Positions 1-9,450 of a stretch of DNA of 64,000 nt are shown here, piece after piece; position 1 is the first letter of the stretch, and the number at the start of each line of letters is the position of its first letter. The position numbers and the translations under genes are program-made. The stretch lies in NCBI RefSeq assembly GCF_010499455.1, contig NZ_JAAGOH010000016.1, positions 55,182 to 119,181 on the forward strand, read 5' to 3'. Origin of the DNA: Ideonella livida (lineage in GTDB: Bacteria; Pseudomonadota; Gammaproteobacteria; Burkholderiales; Burkholderiaceae_C). Below the pieces are notes generated by a model. It was not told the DNA's origin, made no database searches, and saw only the letters and a list, made by a program, of their open reading frames with translations.

Positions 1-744
1 GTCTCCCGGCCGGTGGTGACCTATGGCTTCGGTGCCGATGTCCAGGTGCGCGCGGTCGATGTGCAGGCGCTGCCCGGCGGGCAGATGCGCTTTGTGTGCC
101 AGCGCCGCAACGGCGTGGTCATGCCTGACCTGCACATCACCCTGAACTTGCCGGGTGAGCACAACGTCCTCAATGCCTTGGCGGTCATCGCCGTGGCCAC
201 CGAGCTGGAACTGCCTGACGAGCCCATCGTGCGGGCCCTGGCGGCCTTCAGCGGCGTGGGTCGGCGCTTCCAGCGTCACGGTGACCTGCCGGCTGCCGGC
301 GGCGGCGTCTTCACCCTGATCGACGACTATGGTCATCATCCGGTCGAGATGGCCGCCGTGATCGCCGCCGCGCGCGGCGCCTTCCCGGGCCGCCGTCTGG
401 TCCTGGCCTTCCAGCCGCACCGCTACACCCGCACCCGTGACTGCTTCGAGGACTTCGTCAAGGTCATGGGTCAGGCCGATGCGGTGCTGCTGACCGAGGT
501 GTATGCGGCCGGCGAGTCGCCCGTCGTGGCGGCCGATGGCCGCGCCCTGACCCGCGCCCTGCGCGTGGCGGGCCGGGTGGATCCGGTTTTCGTGGACGAG
601 GTGGCCGAGCTGCCGGCCCGCATCGCCGAGTTCTCGCGTGATGGCGATGTGGTCATTGCCATGGGCGCGGGCTCCATCGGTGCGGTGCCGGGCAAGGTGG
701 TGGACCTGCTGGGCGGGGCGCGCGCGGCGACCCCCGGCACCTGA
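1..744 (+). CDS. murC: UDP-N-acetylmuramate--L-alanine ligase, C-terminal part
   Basis: This is the 3' part of MurC, cut by the window start; 247 residues are visible and the frame is open from base 1. MurC adds L-alanine to UDP-MurNAc in the cytoplasm, the first peptide step of peptidoglycan synthesis. The end of the central Mur-ligase domain is followed by the C-terminal domain, with DDYGHHP near visible residue 107 and the [13 protein letters not shown] stretch typical of MurC. The full protein is usually about 460-480 residues, so roughly the first half is missing. ddlB begins 4 bases after the stop, in normal dcw-cluster order. Confidence 0.95.
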   Translation, partial: VSRPVVTYGFGADVQVRAVDVQALPGGQMRFVCQRRNGVVMPDLHITLNLPGEHNVLNALAVIAVATELELPDEPIVRALAAFSGVGRRFQRHGDLPAAGGGVFTLIDDYGHHPVEMAAVIAAARGAFPGRRLVLAFQPHRYTRTRDCFEDFVKVMGQADAVLLTEVYAAGESPVVAADGRALTRALRVAGRVDPVFVDEVAELPARIAEFSRDGDVVIAMGAGSIGAVPGKVVDLLGGARAATPGT

Positions 745-747
745 GGC

Positions 748-1767
748 ATGAGGCCTGACGAGATGACTTCCCCCCTGTTTCCCATTCCTGACGAGCGCGA
801 CGTCGCGCATCGGGCCGCCCGCCTGGGCAAGGTGGCGGTGCTGCTGGGCGGCACCTCGGCCGAGCGACCCGTCTCCCTGATGTCCGGCCAAGGCGTGCTG
901 GAGGCGCTGCGCTCGCTGGGCGTGGACGCCCATGCCTTTGATCCTGCCGAGCGCGACCTGGCGGAGCTCAAGCGCGAAGGTTTTGCACGTTGCTTCATCG
1001 CCCTGCATGGCCGGCACGGCGAGGACGGCACGGTCCAGGGCGCACTGGAGCTGCTGGGCTTGCCCTACACCGGCTCGGGTGTGATGGCCAGCGCCATCGC
1101 CATGGACAAGGTCATGACCAAGCGCCTGTGGCAGTCGGCGGGTCTGCCCGTGCCGCGTGGCTTGGTGCTGGACGGCGCTCACCACCGCCGCGAGGACACC
1201 CGCAGCGTGCCCGACAGCCTGGGCTTGCCGCTGATCGTCAAGCCGGCGCGCGAAGGCTCGTCCTTTGGCGTGACCAAGGTGCAAGGTTATTCGCAGATGC
1301 AGGAGGCCGTGAACCTGGCCGCCGGCTTTGATGCCGACGTGATCTGCGAGGAATTCATCGAGGGTGAAGAAGTCACCTGCGCCGTGCTCGGCCAGGGTGA
1401 CGACGCGGTGGCCTTGCCGGTCATCCGCATCCAGGCACCCGACGGCAACTATGACTTCGAGCACAAGTACGTCTCAGACGACACTCGCTACCTGTGTCCG
1501 AGCGGTTTGCCCGAAGCCGAGGAGCGCGAGATTCAGCGGCTGGTGGTGCAGGCCTACCGACTGCTCGGCTGCCGTGGTTGGGGACGCGCCGATCTGATGA
1601 TCCGGGCCCGTGACCGCCAACCCTACCTCCTGGAGATGAACACCTCGCCGGGCATGACCAGCCACTCGCTGGTGCCCAAGTCGGCCCAGGCCGTGGGCCT
1701 GGACTATCCGCACCTGTGCCTGCATCTGCTGCAGGCGGCCAGCCTGGACACGCCCAGCCGCCGCTGA
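748..1767 (+). CDS. ddlB: D-alanine--D-alanine ligase
   Basis: Ddl joins two D-alanines with ATP to make the dipeptide that MurF adds to the peptidoglycan precursor. The 339-residue product shows the ATP-grasp pattern: an N-terminal [17 protein letters not shown] (about 31-47), [11 protein letters not shown] near 90, [11 protein letters not shown] near 164 and the metal/nucleotide site [12 protein letters not shown] near 293. It is some 30 residues longer than E. coli DdlB because of an N-terminal tail. ATG 748 keeps the gene tight behind murC, but ATG 763 is also possible. It sits between murC and ftsQ, which supports the B-type name. Confidence 0.95.
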   Translation: MRPDEMTSPLFPIPDERDVAHRAARLGKVAVLLGGTSAERPVSLMSGQGVLEALRSLGVDAHAFDPAERDLAELKREGFARCFIALHGRHGEDGTVQGALELLGLPYTGSGVMASAIAMDKVMTKRLWQSAGLPVPRGLVLDGAHHRREDTRSVPDSLGLPLIVKPAREGSSFGVTKVQGYSQMQEAVNLAAGFDADVICEEFIEGEEVTCAVLGQGDDAVALPVIRIQAPDGNYDFEHKYVSDDTRYLCPSGLPEAEEREIQRLVVQAYRLLGCRGWGRADLMIRARDRQPYLLEMNTSPGMTSHSLVPKSAQAVGLDYPHLCLHLLQAASLDTPSRR

Positions 1768-1791
1768 GGCGGCCGCGACCTGCCATTTCCC

Positions 1792-2592
1792 ATGACCCGC
1801 GTCGACACCCCTTCCACCAGCCTGCCGCTGGACCTGCGCCTGATGCGCCAGGCCACGCGCGCCGTGTGGTGGCTGCTCGCCCTGCTGGGCCTGGCGGCGG
1901 CCGGGGTGTGGGTGGCCCATCGGCCGGTGTTCGACTTTGGCGGCATCCAGATCCAGGGCCAGCTGCAGCGCAGCGCGGTGGCCGACCTGCGCGCCAGTGT
2001 CCTGCCGCAGTTGGCGGGTAATTTCGTGACGATGGATCTGCAGCGGACCCGGGAGGTCTTCGAGTCGGCGCCTTGGATCCGCCGGGCGGTGGTGCGTCGC
2101 GTGTTTCCCAACCGCCTGCTGGTGGTGGTGGAAGAGCACCAGCCCGTCGCGCTGTGGCGCGAGCCCGGCGAGCCCGACCGCCTGCTCAACCACCTGGGCG
2201 AGGTCTTCGAGGCGGACCTGGGTGAGGTGGATGGCCTGCCCACCCTGGAGGGGGGGGCCGGACAGGCGGGGCGCCTGCTGGACATGTACCGCATGCTGCA
2301 GCACCGTCTGCGGGCGCTCGACAGCGCACCGGTGCGTGTCAGCCTCAGCGGCCGGGGGGCCTGGGAGACCGAGCTGCGCAACGGCGAGGTCATCGTGCTG
2401 GGCCAAGGCAACGAGGCCCAGGTGCTGGGCCGGCTGGATACGTTCATGGCCACGCTCAGCCAGGTGCTTGCCCGCGGCGGCAGCGCCACCTGGGTGCGTG
2501 CGGATCTGCGCTACCGCAACGGCTACGCAGTGCAATGGAAGCCGCAGCCGACCGAATCCGGTCGGCGTGGCGCACAGGGACATCGAGGGTGA
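1792..2592 (+). CDS. ftsQ: Cell division protein FtsQ
   Basis: FtsQ is the bitopic divisome protein that recruits FtsB and FtsL at mid-cell. The 266-residue product has a short cytoplasmic N-terminus, one membrane segment at about 22-42 (WWLLALLGLAAAGVWV), a POTRA-like region starting near FDFGGIQIQGQLQ (about 47-115) and the periplasmic beta domain with the family-like RRVFPNRLLVVVEEHQPVAL. It lies 24 bases after ddlB. Its stop TGA overlaps the ftsA start by one base, so translation of the two is probably coupled. Confidence 0.93.
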   Translation: MTRVDTPSTSLPLDLRLMRQATRAVWWLLALLGLAAAGVWVAHRPVFDFGGIQIQGQLQRSAVADLRASVLPQLAGNFVTMDLQRTREVFESAPWIRRAVVRRVFPNRLLVVVEEHQPVALWREPGEPDRLLNHLGEVFEADLGEVDGLPTLEGGAGQAGRLLDMYRMLQHRLRALDSAPVRVSLSGRGAWETELRNGEVIVLGQGNEAQVLGRLDTFMATLSQVLARGGSATWVRADLRYRNGYAVQWKPQPTESGRRGAQGHRG

Positions 2593-3824
2593 TGATGGCC
2601 AGGGACAGCAAGGATCTCGTCGTCGGTCTGGACGTGGGCACCGCCAAGGTGATGGCGGTGGTGGGCGAGGTGGTCGGGCAGGAACTGCGCCTGGCCGGCC
2701 TGGGGGTGGCGACTTCGCATGGCCTCAAGCGGGGCGTGGTGGTCAACATCGAGGCCACGGTGCAGTCCATCCAGCAGGCCCTCAAGGAGGCCGAGATGAT
2801 GGCCGCCTGCAAGATCGAGACGGTGTGCACCAGCATCAGCGGCAGCCACATCCGGGGCCAGAACTCCACCGGCATGGTCATCGTGCGCGAGAACCGCGAG
2901 GTGACGCCGGTGGACGTGGCCCGGGTGATCGAGACCGCCAAGGCCATCAACATTCCCAACGATCAGCGCCTGCTGCTGGTGGAGCCCCAGGAGTTCGTGA
3001 TCGACGGCCAGGAAGTCAAGGAGCCGGTGGGCATGAGCGGCAGCCGGCTCGAGGTCAAGGTGCACATCGCCACCGGGGCGCAGAGTGCGGCGGAGAACAT
3101 GCTCAAGTGCGTGCGCCGCTGCGGGTTGGAGGTGGATGTGCTGGCCCTGGGCCCTACCGCCACTGCCGCGGCCGTCCTGACCGATGACGAGCGGCAGCTG
3201 GGTGTGGCCGTGGTGGACATCGGCGCCGGCACCACCGATGTGGCCATCTACACCGAGGGCTCCATTCGCCACACCGCGGTGATTCCCATTGCCGGTGACC
3301 TGATCACCAGCGACATCGCCATGGCGCTGCGCACGCCGACCAAGGATGCCGAGGAGATCAAGGTCGAGTACGGTGTGGCCAAGCAGCTGATGGCCGATCC
3401 GGGCGATCAGGTGGAGGTGCCCGGTCTGGGCGACCGTGCGCCGCGCATGATCAGCCGCCAGGCGCTGGCCGGTGTGATCGAGCCGCGTGTGGAGGAGATC
3501 TTCCACCACGTGCACCAGGCCATCCGCGAGTCCGGTTACGAGGAGCTGCTCTCCTCAGGCATCGTCCTGACGGGCGGCACCGCCGTCATGCCCGGGATGA
3601 TCGAGCTGGCTGAAGACATTTTCCTGCGGCCGGTGCGCCGTGGGCTTCCGATATACGCCGGTCCCTTGTACGACATGGTCGCCAACCCCCGCTCCGCCAC
3701 GGTGATGGGCCTGCTGGAGCAGGCTCGCGTGGCGCGTGTGCGCGGGCAGAAGGTGGCGCAGCGCACGGGATCGGTGGGGACGGTGTTGGGCAGGGTCCGG
3801 GATTGGTTCCTGGGCAATTTCTGA
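2592..3824 (+). CDS. ftsA: Cell division protein FtsA
   Basis: FtsA is the actin-like ATPase that anchors FtsZ to the inner membrane. From ATG 2592 the product is 410 residues, the usual length; an in-frame start further up would add residues encoded inside ftsQ and has no homology logic. Phosphate-binding motifs are GLDVGTAKV (about 12-20) and VDIGAGTTDVAIY (about 213), with an adenosine-type motif VLTGGTAVMPG near 330. The last residues, LGRVRDWFLGNF, form the amphipathic membrane-targeting helix. The start overlaps the ftsQ stop (TGATG). Confidence 0.96.
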   Translation: MMARDSKDLVVGLDVGTAKVMAVVGEVVGQELRLAGLGVATSHGLKRGVVVNIEATVQSIQQALKEAEMMAACKIETVCTSISGSHIRGQNSTGMVIVRENREVTPVDVARVIETAKAINIPNDQRLLLVEPQEFVIDGQEVKEPVGMSGSRLEVKVHIATGAQSAAENMLKCVRRCGLEVDVLALGPTATAAAVLTDDERQLGVAVVDIGAGTTDVAIYTEGSIRHTAVIPIAGDLITSDIAMALRTPTKDAEEIKVEYGVAKQLMADPGDQVEVPGLGDRAPRMISRQALAGVIEPRVEEIFHHVHQAIRESGYEELLSSGIVLTGGTAVMPGMIELAEDIFLRPVRRGLPIYAGPLYDMVANPRSATVMGLLEQARVARVRGQKVAQRTGSVGTVLGRVRDWFLGNF

Positions 3825-3926
3825 TGGGGCTTGCCCGCAACAGTGGCCGGTACAGGCCTCGGGCGATGCGATGATCAACGGCATAGGCGCAACGGCAATT
3901 GCGCGACAGGCAACAGGAGCACACAG

Positions 3927-5231
3927 ATGTCCATCGAAATGATTGAGGACTTCAACAAGGGTACCCAGATCAAGGTGATCGGGGTGGGCGGTGGTGGAGG
4001 CAACGCCGTCGAGCACATGATCAGCCAGGGTGTGCAGGGTGTGGAGTTCATCTGCGCCAACACCGATGCCCAGGCGCTCAACCGCAGCCAGGCTGGCACC
4101 CTCGTGCAGCTGGGCGAATCCGGCCTGGGGGCCGGCTCCAAGCCTGAAGTGGGCAAGGCTTCGGCCGAGCAGGCCGAGGCCCGCATCCGCGAGGCCATCT
4201 CCGGCGCCAACATGCTGTTCATCACCGCCGGCATGGGCGGTGGCACCGGCACCGGGGCTGCGCCCGTCATCGCCCGGCTGGCCCGTGAGATGGGGATCTT
4301 GACCGTGGGCGTGGTGACCAAGCCGTTCGCCTTCGAGGGGGGCCGCCGCTGCAAGCAGGCCGAGACCGGGGTGACGGAGCTGGAGGCCAACGTCGATTCC
4401 CTGATCGTCGTGCTCAACGAGAAGCTGCTCGAGGTGCTGGGCGACGACGTCACCCAGGACGAGGCTTTTGCCCACGCCAACGATGTGCTCAAGAACGCGG
4501 TGGGCGGCATCAGCGACATCATCCACATCCCGGGTCTGGTCAACGTCGACTTTGAAGACGTCAAGACCGTGATGAGCGAGCCGGGCAAGGCCATGATGGG
4601 CACCGCCATGGCCAGTGGCCCCGACCGGGCCGCCAAGGCCGCTGAGGCCGCCGTCACCTGCAAGCTGCTGGAGGGCATCGACCTCTCCGGCGCCCGTGGC
4701 GTGCTGGTGCTGATCGCGGCGTCCCGCGGCAACTTCCGCCTGGCCGAGGTGCGCAGCGCCATGTCCACCATCGGCCGCTACGCAGCCCAGGATGCGCATG
4801 TGATCTACGGCACCGCCTACGAGGAGTCTCTGGGCGACCAGCTGCGGGTGACGGTCATCGCCACCGGTCTGACCTCGTCCAAGCAGCGCGCCCAGGCGCC
4901 GCTGACCGTGGTGCCGCAAGCGGCCACGGTGCCGGCCTCGGCGGCGGCTCAGCCGGCCGTTGCCGCACAGCCGGTGGTGCAGCCGGCTGCCCAGGCCGCT
5001 GTCCACGCCTCGGCCACGACTCAGGTCAACCTGCGCACCGGCACCGACAACCTGCCGGTCATGGGCGCCATGGTCAGTGGCGTGGCCACCCCCGCCGCAG
5101 CCCCGGAGCACCTGGTGCCCAGCGTCTGGCGCAGCGGTCGCACGCAGGCTGCGGCCAAGGTCGAGGCGCTGAGCTCCAATGGCATGGAGGAGATCGAGAT
5201 CCCGGCGTTCCTGCGCAAGCAGGCCGACTGA
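3927..5231 (+). CDS. ftsZ: Cell division protein FtsZ
   Basis: FtsZ is the tubulin-like GTPase that polymerises into the Z ring. ATG 3927 is chosen because AGGAG lies at 3915-3919 and the protein then begins like known FtsZ; 434 residues. The tubulin signature GGGTGTG lies near 107-113 and the T7 synergy loop NVDFEDV near 206. A variable Ala/Val/Gln-rich linker spans about 320-415. The conserved C-terminal peptide EIEIPAFLRKQ, which binds FtsA and ZipA, is intact. It lies 102 bases after ftsA, and that gap probably carries a separate ftsZ promoter (inferred). Confidence 0.97.
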   Translation: MSIEMIEDFNKGTQIKVIGVGGGGGNAVEHMISQGVQGVEFICANTDAQALNRSQAGTLVQLGESGLGAGSKPEVGKASAEQAEARIREAISGANMLFITAGMGGGTGTGAAPVIARLAREMGILTVGVVTKPFAFEGGRRCKQAETGVTELEANVDSLIVVLNEKLLEVLGDDVTQDEAFAHANDVLKNAVGGISDIIHIPGLVNVDFEDVKTVMSEPGKAMMGTAMASGPDRAAKAAEAAVTCKLLEGIDLSGARGVLVLIAASRGNFRLAEVRSAMSTIGRYAAQDAHVIYGTAYEESLGDQLRVTVIATGLTSSKQRAQAPLTVVPQAATVPASAAAQPAVAAQPVVQPAAQAAVHASATTQVNLRTGTDNLPVMGAMVSGVATPAAAPEHLVPSVWRSGRTQAAAKVEALSSNGMEEIEIPAFLRKQAD

Positions 5232-5233
5232 GA

Positions 5234-5269
5234 TCCGCCCGGCATGGCGGTCCGCCAGCTCCGGGCGGA
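5234..5269 (+). terminator. Strong hairpin directly after ftsZ
   Basis: Two nested inverted repeats lie just past the ftsZ stop: TCCGCCCGG (5234-5242) pairs with CCGGGCGGA (5261-5269), and between them TGGCGG pairs with CCGCCA around one base. No T-run follows, so it is either a non-classical terminator or an mRNA 3' stabiliser. It separates ftsZ from the two-component genes that follow. Confidence 0.45.
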
Positions 5270-5518
5270 CGCCCTCCAGCTCCTGACCTGTGTCGGTGAC
5301 CGGCGCCGCTAGCCTGTCGCCGTGCATCACCTGGCCTTGCCGCGCTGCGGTGGAAAGATGATCTGCGCCACTTGCCGGTGGCGCGTTGCGTGTCCCGCAT
5401 GGCCGCCCCGACGGGTTTCGTCGGGGCCCGTGCCGCTGTCCCTCAGCCGGGCGACACATCCCGTCCGCCATGGCGTGGGCGCTCTGGCCGGCCGGAGCAC
5501 GACCCTACACTCCCGCCG

Positions 5519-6172
5519 ATGAAGTCTCCCCTGACCGTCGTCATCATCGAGGATGACGAGCGCTTCCGCGCCGCGTTCGCAGCTTCGGTGTCGGCAGCGC
5601 CGGACATGCGGCTGGCCGGCACTGCCGCCGACCTGCCTCAGGGTCTGCAACTGCTGCGGGACAGCCGCCCCGACGTGGTGCTGGTGGATCTGGGCCTGCC
5701 CAGCGGCAGTGGCATCGAGCTCATCCGATTTGCCCACCAACAGTTGCCTGACACCGATGTGATGGTGGTTTCAGTCTTTGGCGACGAGCCCCACGTCATG
5801 GCCTCACTCGAAGCAGGGGCCACCGGCTACCTGCTCAAGGACACCCGTGCGGCCGACCTGACCGAACAGATCCGCACCCTGCACGCGGGGGGCAGCCCCA
5901 TCAGCCCCGTGATCGCTCGGCAGCTGCTGCTGCGGCTGGCGCCGGGTCCCCAGCCGCCGGTGGCCGGGGATGACGGATTGCTCAGCGCCCAGGAGCGCCA
6001 GGTGCTCACCTACAGCGCCAAGGGCTTCAACTTCGAGGAGATCGCCCGGATGATGGGGGTCTCCCGCCACACGGTGATGACCTACGTGAAGCGCAGCTAC
6101 CGCAAGCTCCAGGTCCACTCCAAGACCGAAGCCATTTACGAGGCGCGCAAGCTGGGTCTTGTGCGTGACTGA
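5519..6172 (+). CDS. NarL/FixJ-type response regulator
   Basis: This is a 217-residue two-component transcription regulator. The receiver domain (about 5-125) has the acidic pair E11/D12/D13, phospho-acceptor D57 in VVLVDLGLPSGSG and a lysine in YLLKD. A LuxR-type helix-turn-helix (about 150-210) contains LSAQERQVLTYSAKGFNFEEIARMM. ATG 5519 is chosen because the receiver fold starts directly after it; the open frame upstream has no domain. The gene overlaps the kinase gene behind it by 8 bases, so the two are a cognate pair. Its target genes are unknown. It sits where lpxC would usually follow ftsZ directly. Confidence 0.9.
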   Translation: MKSPLTVVIIEDDERFRAAFAASVSAAPDMRLAGTAADLPQGLQLLRDSRPDVVLVDLGLPSGSGIELIRFAHQQLPDTDVMVVSVFGDEPHVMASLEAGATGYLLKDTRAADLTEQIRTLHAGGSPISPVIARQLLLRLAPGPQPPVAGDDGLLSAQERQVLTYSAKGFNFEEIARMMGVSRHTVMTYVKRSYRKLQVHSKTEAIYEARKLGLVRD

Positions 6173-8129
6173 GGCCCTGAGGCCGCCTGGCAGCCCACGG
6201 CCTTGGCGCGATTGGGGCGGCTTGCTCACCCTGTTGCTGGCCCTCACGGCCGCCGTGCTGTGGGTGGCCAGCGACGGCTGGCTGGGTCCCGGCTCCCGCA
6301 GCGCCGAGTTTGGCGAGCTCCGGGCCTACACCACCCTCTCGACCCAGGCCCCGGGGCCCCGGCAGGGCGGCTTGGAGCCTCGTGTGCCGCCGCCAAGCCC
6401 CGGGTCCGGGGCCTGGCAGCCGGCGGGCCTGCCGACCCAGGTCCGCGGCGATCCCGGGCAACAGGGCTTCCGCCTCACCTGGTATGCCCTGAGTTTTCGC
6501 GCGCCGCCCGCACTGGCCGCCCAGGAGGGTGGACCCCTCGCGCTGTATGTGCCCCGCATCAGCCATGGGGCCGTGCAGGTCCTGCGGCTGGAGGAGGGGC
6601 GCTGGATTGTCCGATGGGACGGCTCCGACCTGGCGCGCGAACAGTGGAACCGCCCCCTGCTGGTGCAGGTTGGTGAGATGCCCCCAGGCGGCGAGCCGCT
6701 GCAGCTGGCGTTGCGGGTCAGCCATGCTGCAGGCGAAACCCATGCCATCACCACCGCCATGGTCGGTCCCTTGACCGAACTGCAGCCGCTGGCTGAACGG
6801 CGAGAGCTGCTGCAGCGGGTTCTGCCCCTCATCAGCAGCCTCGCCTTTCTCTCGCTGGGCTTGGTGGCGCTGTTCCACTGGCTGGGGGATCCGCATGAGC
6901 GTGCCTACCTGTACTTCAGCCTGACGGCCCTGGCCTGGACGGCTCGCAATCACGCCTTCTTTGGCGTGCCGCCCGCCGATCCCTTCTGGCGGCAGTGGCT
7001 GGGATGGCTGCACGGGGTCTCCCTGTCCTGGGTGATGCTGTTCATCCTGCTGTTCGCCTTGCGTTTCGGGACGCGCCCCCCGGCGGTGCGCCTGTCCGGT
7101 CTGGTGCTGGCCGTGGTCCTGGTCTCCGCGGTGTCTGCGCCCTGGAGCGGTGGAGAGTTCCCTGCGATGGAGGCGCTGCGGCCTTGGCTCAGTGCCGGCC
7201 TGGCAGCGAGCATGCTCGCCTTGCTGGGCTGGCAGGCCCGTCATGCCGGCACCGAGCTGCGGCTGCTGGCCGGCGCATTGGGGCTGACGGCCTTGGCCGC
7301 GGTCCACGACCAGGCCCTGGCCCTGGGCCTGGTGCCGCCAGATGCCATCTACCTGCTGCCCTTGGCGTCCCTGCTGATCTTCCTGGCCTTCCTGCAGGCG
7401 GCGCAGCTGCGGTATGCGCAGGCGGTGCGGCAGGTGGAGACGGCCAATCAGCAGCTGGAGGACCGGCTGCGCCAACGCGAGTCGGAGCTGCAGGCCAACC
7501 ATGAGCGCCTGCGGCAGGTGGAGCGCGACCAGGCCCTGCTGCGGGAGCGCCAGCGCCTGATGCATGACATGCACGACGGCCTGGGCTCCACGCTGATGTC
7601 CACGCTGGTGGTGGTGGAGCAGGGCCGGCTGGAGCGTGAGGAGGTGGTCGAGTTGCTGCGGGAGTGCGTGGATGACCTGCGCCTGGTCATCGATTCCCTG
7701 GAACCGGTGGAGCAGGACCTGCTGACACTGCTGGCGTCGCTGCGTCACCGCCTGGGCCGGCGCCTAGAAGGGGCGGGCCTGGCCCTGCATTGGCAGGTGC
7801 AGGACGTGCCACCGCTGGCCTGGCTGCATCCACCCGACGCCTTGCAGATCCTGCGCCTGGTGCAGGAGGCCCTGACCAATGTGCTCAAGCATTCGCGTGC
7901 GTCCCAGGTCAGCATCGAGGTCCACCAGCAGGGTGAGGACATCGAGGTGGCCATCGTCGACGACGGGGTGGGCTTCGACCCCGATCAGGTGGTGCCGGGG
8001 CGTGGGTTGCGGCACCTGGGCCAGCGTGCCGCTCGCCTGGGCGCGCACGTGCAGGTGCGCAGCGCGCCGGGCCAGGGCACCCGCGTCCAGTTGCTGCTGC
8101 CCTTGCACCGCAGTGCGCCGGGGCATTGA
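6165..8129 (+). CDS. 7TM sensor histidine kinase (HisKA_3 type)
   Basis: This is the kinase partner of the preceding regulator. From GTG 6165 it has about 654 residues; TTG 6159 is the only slightly longer option. Visible parts are an N-terminal membrane segment (about 17-37), an extracytoplasmic domain to about 215, a multi-helix membrane block (about 215-410) resembling 7TMR-DISM receptors, a coiled coil (about 415-465) and a NarX-like core. H470 in HDMHDGLGS is the likely phosphorylated histidine. The ATPase domain has EALTNVLKHS (N box) and DDGVGF (G1). 7TMR-DISM receptors often sense carbohydrates or small ligands; the ligand here is unknown. Confidence 0.88.
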   Translation: MTEALRPPGSPRPWRDWGGLLTLLLALTAAVLWVASDGWLGPGSRSAEFGELRAYTTLSTQAPGPRQGGLEPRVPPPSPGSGAWQPAGLPTQVRGDPGQQGFRLTWYALSFRAPPALAAQEGGPLALYVPRISHGAVQVLRLEEGRWIVRWDGSDLAREQWNRPLLVQVGEMPPGGEPLQLALRVSHAAGETHAITTAMVGPLTELQPLAERRELLQRVLPLISSLAFLSLGLVALFHWLGDPHERAYLYFSLTALAWTARNHAFFGVPPADPFWRQWLGWLHGVSLSWVMLFILLFALRFGTRPPAVRLSGLVLAVVLVSAVSAPWSGGEFPAMEALRPWLSAGLAASMLALLGWQARHAGTELRLLAGALGLTALAAVHDQALALGLVPPDAIYLLPLASLLIFLAFLQAAQLRYAQAVRQVETANQQLEDRLRQRESELQANHERLRQVERDQALLRERQRLMHDMHDGLGSTLMSTLVVVEQGRLEREEVVELLRECVDDLRLVIDSLEPVEQDLLTLLASLRHRLGRRLEGAGLALHWQVQDVPPLAWLHPPDALQILRLVQEALTNVLKHSRASQVSIEVHQQGEDIEVAIVDDGVGFDPDQVVPGRGLRHLGQRAARLGAHVQVRSAPGQGTRVQLLLPLHRSAPGH

Positions 8130-8234
8130 CCTGTCTGCAGGGCCAGCCGCTGGGGGATAGTCGACAATACCGACGGTCGTCACCGGTGCGCGGACACGGG
8201 GTCCCTGCGTCGGCAGGGCGGCGCCGTCAGCCTC

Positions 8235-9170
8235 ATGCTCCAGCAACGCACCCTCCAATCCCTCACCCGCGCCGTGGGCGTGGGCCTGCACAGCGGCCAG
8301 CGGGTCGAACTGACCTTGCGGCCCGCGCCGCCGGACACCGGCATCGTCTTCCGCCGGGTGGACCTGCCGCAGCCGGTGGACATCCCCGTGCGCTTTGACT
8401 CGGTCAGCGACACCCGCATGGCCTCCACCATCACGCCGGGGGGCGATCCGCACGGTCCCCGGGTGCAGACCATCGAGCACCTGATGTCGGCCTGTTGCGG
8501 GTTGGGTATCGACAACCTCTACATCGACATCACCGCCGACGAGGTGCCCATCCTGGATGGCTCCTCCGCAAGCTTCGTGTTCCTGCTGCAAAGTGCGGGC
8601 ATCGAGTTGCAGGCGGCGCCCAAGCGCTTCCTCAAGGTCAAGAAGGCCGTGGAGGTGCGCGAAGGGGAGGGCGCGCGCCTGATGTGGGCCCGCCTGGAGC
8701 CCTTCCACGGCTACAAACTGACCTTCAAGATCGACTTCAACCACCCGGCGGTGGACGCCACCGGGCAAGAGGTGGTGTTTGACATGGGCTCAGGGCGCTA
8801 CAAGCGAGACATCGCCCGGGCGCGCACATTCGGCTTTACCAAAGACCTGGACGCGATGCGCGCGCGCGGCCTGACGCTGGGTGGCAGCATGGACAACGCC
8901 ATCGTGGTGGACGACACCCGGGTGCTCAATGCCGATGGCCTGCGCTATGACGATGAATTCGCCAAGCACAAGATCCTGGACGCGATCGGCGACTTGTTCG
9001 TTTGCGGCCGACCGCTGCTGGCGGCCTACACCTCATTCAAGGGCGGTCATGCCTTGAACAACAAGCTGTTGCGCACCCTGTTGGCCGATCCCGAGGCCTG
9101 GGAGGTGGTCAGCTTCGAGGATGCCCGCCATGCGCCCGCCGGCTTTGCGGAGCTGGCCCCGGCGTGGTGA
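8235..9170 (+). CDS. lpxC: UDP-3-O-acyl-N-acetylglucosamine deacetylase
   Basis: LpxC is the zinc deacetylase that commits UDP-acyl-GlcNAc to lipid A synthesis. The 311-residue product has normal length. Zinc and catalytic motifs are present: [14 protein letters not shown] (His near 79), [11 protein letters not shown] (the HxxxD pair near 246) and the late histidine in [12 protein letters not shown]. It follows the two-component pair by about 105 bases, which probably contain its own promoter. lpxC normally closes the dcw cluster just behind ftsZ. Confidence 0.96.
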   Translation: MLQQRTLQSLTRAVGVGLHSGQRVELTLRPAPPDTGIVFRRVDLPQPVDIPVRFDSVSDTRMASTITPGGDPHGPRVQTIEHLMSACCGLGIDNLYIDITADEVPILDGSSASFVFLLQSAGIELQAAPKRFLKVKKAVEVREGEGARLMWARLEPFHGYKLTFKIDFNHPAVDATGQEVVFDMGSGRYKRDIARARTFGFTKDLDAMRARGLTLGGSMDNAIVVDDTRVLNADGLRYDDEFAKHKILDAIGDLFVCGRPLLAAYTSFKGGHALNNKLLRTLLADPEAWEVVSFEDARHAPAGFAELAPAW

Positions 9171-9189
9171 ACGGTGCGAAGGAGCTGAC

Positions 9190-9375
9190 ATGCTGATCTT
9201 CCGTCTGCTGATCGGCCTGCTGCTGGTGGCCGGCATCCTCTGTTTTGCCGCCTACATCGCCACCGGCCAGCCGCGCTGGCGCCGGCTGGGCATGGTCATC
9301 ATCAAGTGGACAGTGCTGGCAGGTCTGGGCTTTGCTGCGGTGCTGATCCTGGAGCGGCTGGCCCTGCTGCTTTAA
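9190..9375 (+). CDS. Small two-helix membrane protein
   Basis: This 61-residue protein has two hydrophobic segments, about 3-24 (LIFRLLIGLLLVAGILCFAAY) and 36-57 (MVIIKWTVLAGLGFAAVLIL), joined by a short basic loop QPRWRRLG. ATG 9190 is supported by GAAGGAG about 8 bases upstream. It lies 19 bases after lpxC in the same direction and is probably cotranscribed. No family is recognised with confidence; a role in the inner membrane is the only inference. An imperfect GC-rich hairpin (9389-9408) lies between it and the convergent tetR gene. Confidence 0.7.
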   Translation: MLIFRLLIGLLLVAGILCFAAYIATGQPRWRRLGMVIIKWTVLAGLGFAAVLILERLALLL

Positions 9376-9450
9376 GCCCCCGGGCGTCCACCGGCAGGGC
9401 GGCCGGTGCCGAAGAAGGCGCCAGGGCCTGACTCGCTGCGGGGCCGGCGC

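Noticed and set aside
5372..5518. Longer N-terminus for the NarL-type regulator
   Set aside because: The receiver domain begins right after ATG 5519; the extra sequence has no domain or ribosome site.
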